Source: an uncultured Clostridium sp. (GTDB taxonomy: Bacteria; Bacillota; Clostridia; TANB77; CAG-508). From it: a DNA stretch of 5,964 nucleotides. Shown one piece after another: positions 5,667-5,964 of the stretch (position 1 is its first letter; each line of letters starts with the position of its first letter). The notes beneath the pieces were generated by a model. The model worked only from the letters and a program-made list of their open reading frames with translations. It was not told the origin of the DNA and did not search any database. The stretch is from NCBI GenBank assembly GCA_900556865.1, contig USQS01000057.1, forward strand, positions 1 through 5,964, read 5' to 3'. The position numbers were made by a program, and so were the translations under genes.

Positions 5667-5964
5667 GTGAATGACATAATAATAGTAAAAGGAGCAAAAG
5701 TACATAATTTAAAAAACATAAATATAGAGATTCCAAGGAATAAATTGGTTGTAGTAACAGGTCTTTCAGGTTCTGGAAAATCATCTTTAGCATTTGATAC
5801 ATTATATGCAGAAGGTCAAAGAAGATATGTAGAAAGTTTATCTTCATATGCAAGACAATTTTTAGGAATAATGGAAAAGCCTGATGTAGAAAAAATAGAA
5901 GGTCTATCGCCTGCAATATCAATAGATCAAAAAACAACTTCTAAAAATCCTAGATCCACAGTTG
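5667..5964 (+). CDS. uvrA: UvrABC excinuclease subunit A, 5' end only
   Basis: UvrA is the damage-recognition ATPase of nucleotide excision repair. It loads UvrB onto DNA lesions before UvrC cuts. Only the first 99 codons plus one base are present; the frame runs off the window edge. The start is a GTG at 5667, giving the canonical opening [19 protein letters not shown] ribosome binding site AAAGGA (5650-5655) lies 11 bases upstream, and the nearby ATGs (5641, 5671) are out of frame. Visible family marks are the Walker A loop GLSGSGKS (32-39), then [27 protein letters not shown] (61-67) and the Q-loop region [19 protein letters not shown] (Q88). The signature and zinc domains fall outside the window. 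There is no LexA-like operator in the 51-base gap, so expression probably comes from the promoter before the HAD gene. Confidence 0.97.
   Translation, partial: MNDIIIVKGAKVHNLKNINIEIPRNKLVVVTGLSGSGKSSLAFDTLYAEGQRRYVESLSSYARQFLGIMEKPDVEKIEGLSPAISIDQKTTSKNPRSTV

Noticed and set aside
5632..5937. Minus-strand open frame of 101 codons
   Set aside because: It is antisense to the clearly recognisable uvrA 5' end, and its Leu/Phe-rich product is what complementing A-rich codons produces.

Overview
The window is an A+T-rich stretch of chromosome from a low-GC, endospore-forming Firmicute, most likely a member of the Clostridia. The evidence is the A/T-heavy codon use (AGA for Arg, ATA for Ile), strong AGGAGG-type ribosome binding sites, an alpha/beta-type small acid-soluble spore protein (SASP) gene, and a dnaK-dnaJ heat-shock cluster. 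No genus can be assigned from the sequence alone. Almost everything here is conserved housekeeping. I see no phage, insertion sequence, CRISPR, toxin-antitoxin or defence genes.

Layout. Positions 1-554 hold the 3' end of dnaK, followed by a 77-base gap with two mutually exclusive stem-loops, then complete dnaJ (632-1795). Next comes a short self-contained unit: a sigma-A-like promoter (1810-1838), a folded leader, a 42-codon lysine-rich small ORF (1908-2036) with a good ribosome binding site, and a strong intrinsic terminator (2043-2069). RNase R (2184-4118) follows, ending in a hairpin terminator (4123-4149) that faces a convergent SASP gene (4274-4483, minus strand). The 256-base divergent region 4484-4739 carries a plausible sigma-G-type promoter for the SASP and a clear sigma-A promoter for the plus-strand gene. 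That gene is a Cof-type HAD phosphatase (4740-5615), and uvrA (5667 to the window edge, GTG start) follows 51 bases later, probably in the same transcript.

How the genes fit together. DnaK and DnaJ form the chaperone-cochaperone pair. RNase R degrades structured RNA. The SASP coats and protects spore DNA. UvrA starts nucleotide excision repair. The HAD protein is a generic sugar-phosphate or cofactor phosphatase.

The least explained parts are the small lysine-rich ORF/RNA unit between dnaJ and rnr, which has several stem-loops including one of 10-11 bp inside the reading frame, and the switch-like repeat in the dnaK-dnaJ gap. These are the best candidates for something undescribed, but the evidence is limited to what can be read in one sequence.
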